A DNA stretch of 64,000 nt from assembly GCF_000150275.1 (NCBI RefSeq), contig NW_002060948.1, positions 2,782,180 through 2,846,179 of the forward strand, in the 5' to 3' direction. The stretch's first letter is position 1. The number at the start of each line of letters is the position of its first letter. The notes below the pieces were generated by a model. The model did not search any database and had not been told where the DNA came from. It was given only the letters and a program-made list of their open reading frames with translations. Positions 63,066 to 64,000 of this stretch are shown here, piece by piece. Origin of the DNA: Trichoplax adhaerens (taxonomy: Eukaryota > Placozoa > Uniplacotomia > Trichoplacea > Trichoplacidae). The translations under genes were made by a program, and so were the position numbers.

Positions 63066-64000
63066 ATGGCTTCGATGAACATCAAGATTTCCTTCTTCAT
63101 AGCGTTATTCTGCTTAGGTAACTAAATATTGCTGCCACTAATATTTTTATTCGTATGCCCGTAGAATTTTAATTGGAAATTTCGCCGATTTTAATGAAAC
63201 CATATTCATATTATTGTGGCGATAACAACAAATACTTTTAACTATACGTACTGTCTTATCGAGAGAGAACGCCTATTATCAAATTAAAAGTATAATTTTC
63301 ACTTTCTATAACTATACAAGTAAGATAAATGTTATTCCAGTGAGTAGATAAAGTATACTTTCGTTCATGATATTTATGATTAGAATTTGCTAACGACACC
63401 TGTGATTTATTTTACTGAAATAAATTAAGACGACTACTCCAATGTTGCGTAAATTCATTTGGAAGATATCTATAAAATTGACACTATTAACCATGCACTA
63501 AATAACAAGTTGCCCTAATATAATAAAATGACTTTCTGCTTGCAGCTTTCGAGAATTCCCATGGTGCTACACAGAATTCGATTATAGATAGTGGTAATTC
63601 GATTGTAACCTTAGTTATCAAGAATCGGCCGTATACATCACTATATAGATATAAAGACAAAGAGCCTTACTTAAGCTTAATCGCCGAATTCAAGTCAGGG
63701 GTAAGCCTACATTACGATAATGTCAAATATTGAATTTGCTTTGAAATTTGATCCATGTTTGCTTCTAGAATATAAATTTTTCAAAGACTACTTTTCTATT
63801 ATCTTAAAATAGCTTATTTAAGTAAAGCGGGTACGCGTAGGCTATCGGAGAAAGAGTAAAAAAGAAGTTCCTTTCAAATATTTATACTCCGATCATTAGA
63901 AATAAAAACTGAAACCAATCTTATAAATATTTAGATGTGATTTATACTATTTAAAGTTTACTCTAAGCGAATTTCTAGAAGCATAAGTAAATTAATTGTT
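63066..64000 (+). CDS. Secreted protein, first two exons, possible SEA domain (partial)
   Basis: Exon 1 (63066-63117) encodes MASMNIKISFFIALFCL, a signal-peptide-like N-terminus, with donor TTAG|GTAACT in phase 1. Exon 2 (63546-63700, acceptor TTGCAG, donor GGG|GTAAGC in phase 0) adds about 52 residues, including IVTLVIKNRPYTSLYRYKDK and EPYLSLIAEFKSG. The pattern of a hydrophobic strand, a conserved Asn and Tyr, then an amphipathic helix is what the first half of a SEA domain looks like (extracellular, often autoproteolytic, found in animal mucins and adhesion proteins). I found no third exon before the end of the window, so the gene runs off the right edge. Signal and splice structure are reasonably firm; the SEA assignment is tentative. 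Confidence 0.5.

Overview
This looks like a nuclear contig from an early-branching animal. The sequence is AT-rich and shows GT-AG introns, short exons and one-codon-precise conservation with vertebrate orthologues. Animal-type families are present: an SHP2-type SH2-SH2-PTP protein, a probable SEA-type secreted protein, EXOC8, PDE6D and FBXO42. A placozoan (Trichoplax/Hoilungia type) is my best guess, as an inference from gene content, compactness and composition rather than a proven identification. Almost all genes are split, so I rebuilt them by joining exons whose splice phases agree and whose products match known proteins.

Layout. 1-1745: no gene supported. 1746-3866 (-): a three-exon gene predicted to carry four hotdog-fold (thioesterase-like) units. 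4987-5676 (-): intronless theta-class glutathione transferase. 7171-9518 (+): FBXO42-type F-box/kelch protein. 10557-12686 (-): C1orf50 orthologue. 14450-19436 (+): exocyst subunit EXOC8 (Exo84), about 19 exons. 20895-22507 (+): mitochondrial ribosomal protein MRPL47 (uL29m), C-terminally short. 23723-26626 (-): PDE6D prenyl-binding protein, complete at 151 residues. 28896-37465 (+): SHP2-like protein, 17 exons, 586 residues. 39777-45205 (+): TAF5/TAF5L-family WD40 protein, 21 exons. 46383-47512 (+): possible small basic protein. 48797-49399: probable solo LTR. 49400-62400: a gene-poor, very AT-rich stretch with old tandem duplications and one candidate secreted ORF. 63066 to the end (+): first two exons of a secreted protein that runs off the window.

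Two things stand out. First, the SHP2-like protein keeps both phosphotyrosine-binding SH2 arginines and the catalytic Cys, but its WPD loop reads WPE and the arginine of the HCX5R signature is Lys. Its tail carries two PxxPxR motifs. It therefore looks like a signalling adaptor or pseudophosphatase built on an SHP2 frame. Second, dense clusters of the self-complementary word GTACTGTACAGTAC (GTACA/GTACT with a 5-base beat) lie just 5' of every one of the nine recognised genes, including the three divergent gene pairs, and are absent from the 16 kb gene-poor half.

The genes are mostly unrelated housekeeping and signalling functions (detoxification, ubiquitin ligase adaptor, exocytosis, mitochondrial translation, ciliary/prenyl-protein trafficking, phosphotyrosine signalling, transcription). 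They share promoter neighbourhoods rather than a pathway.
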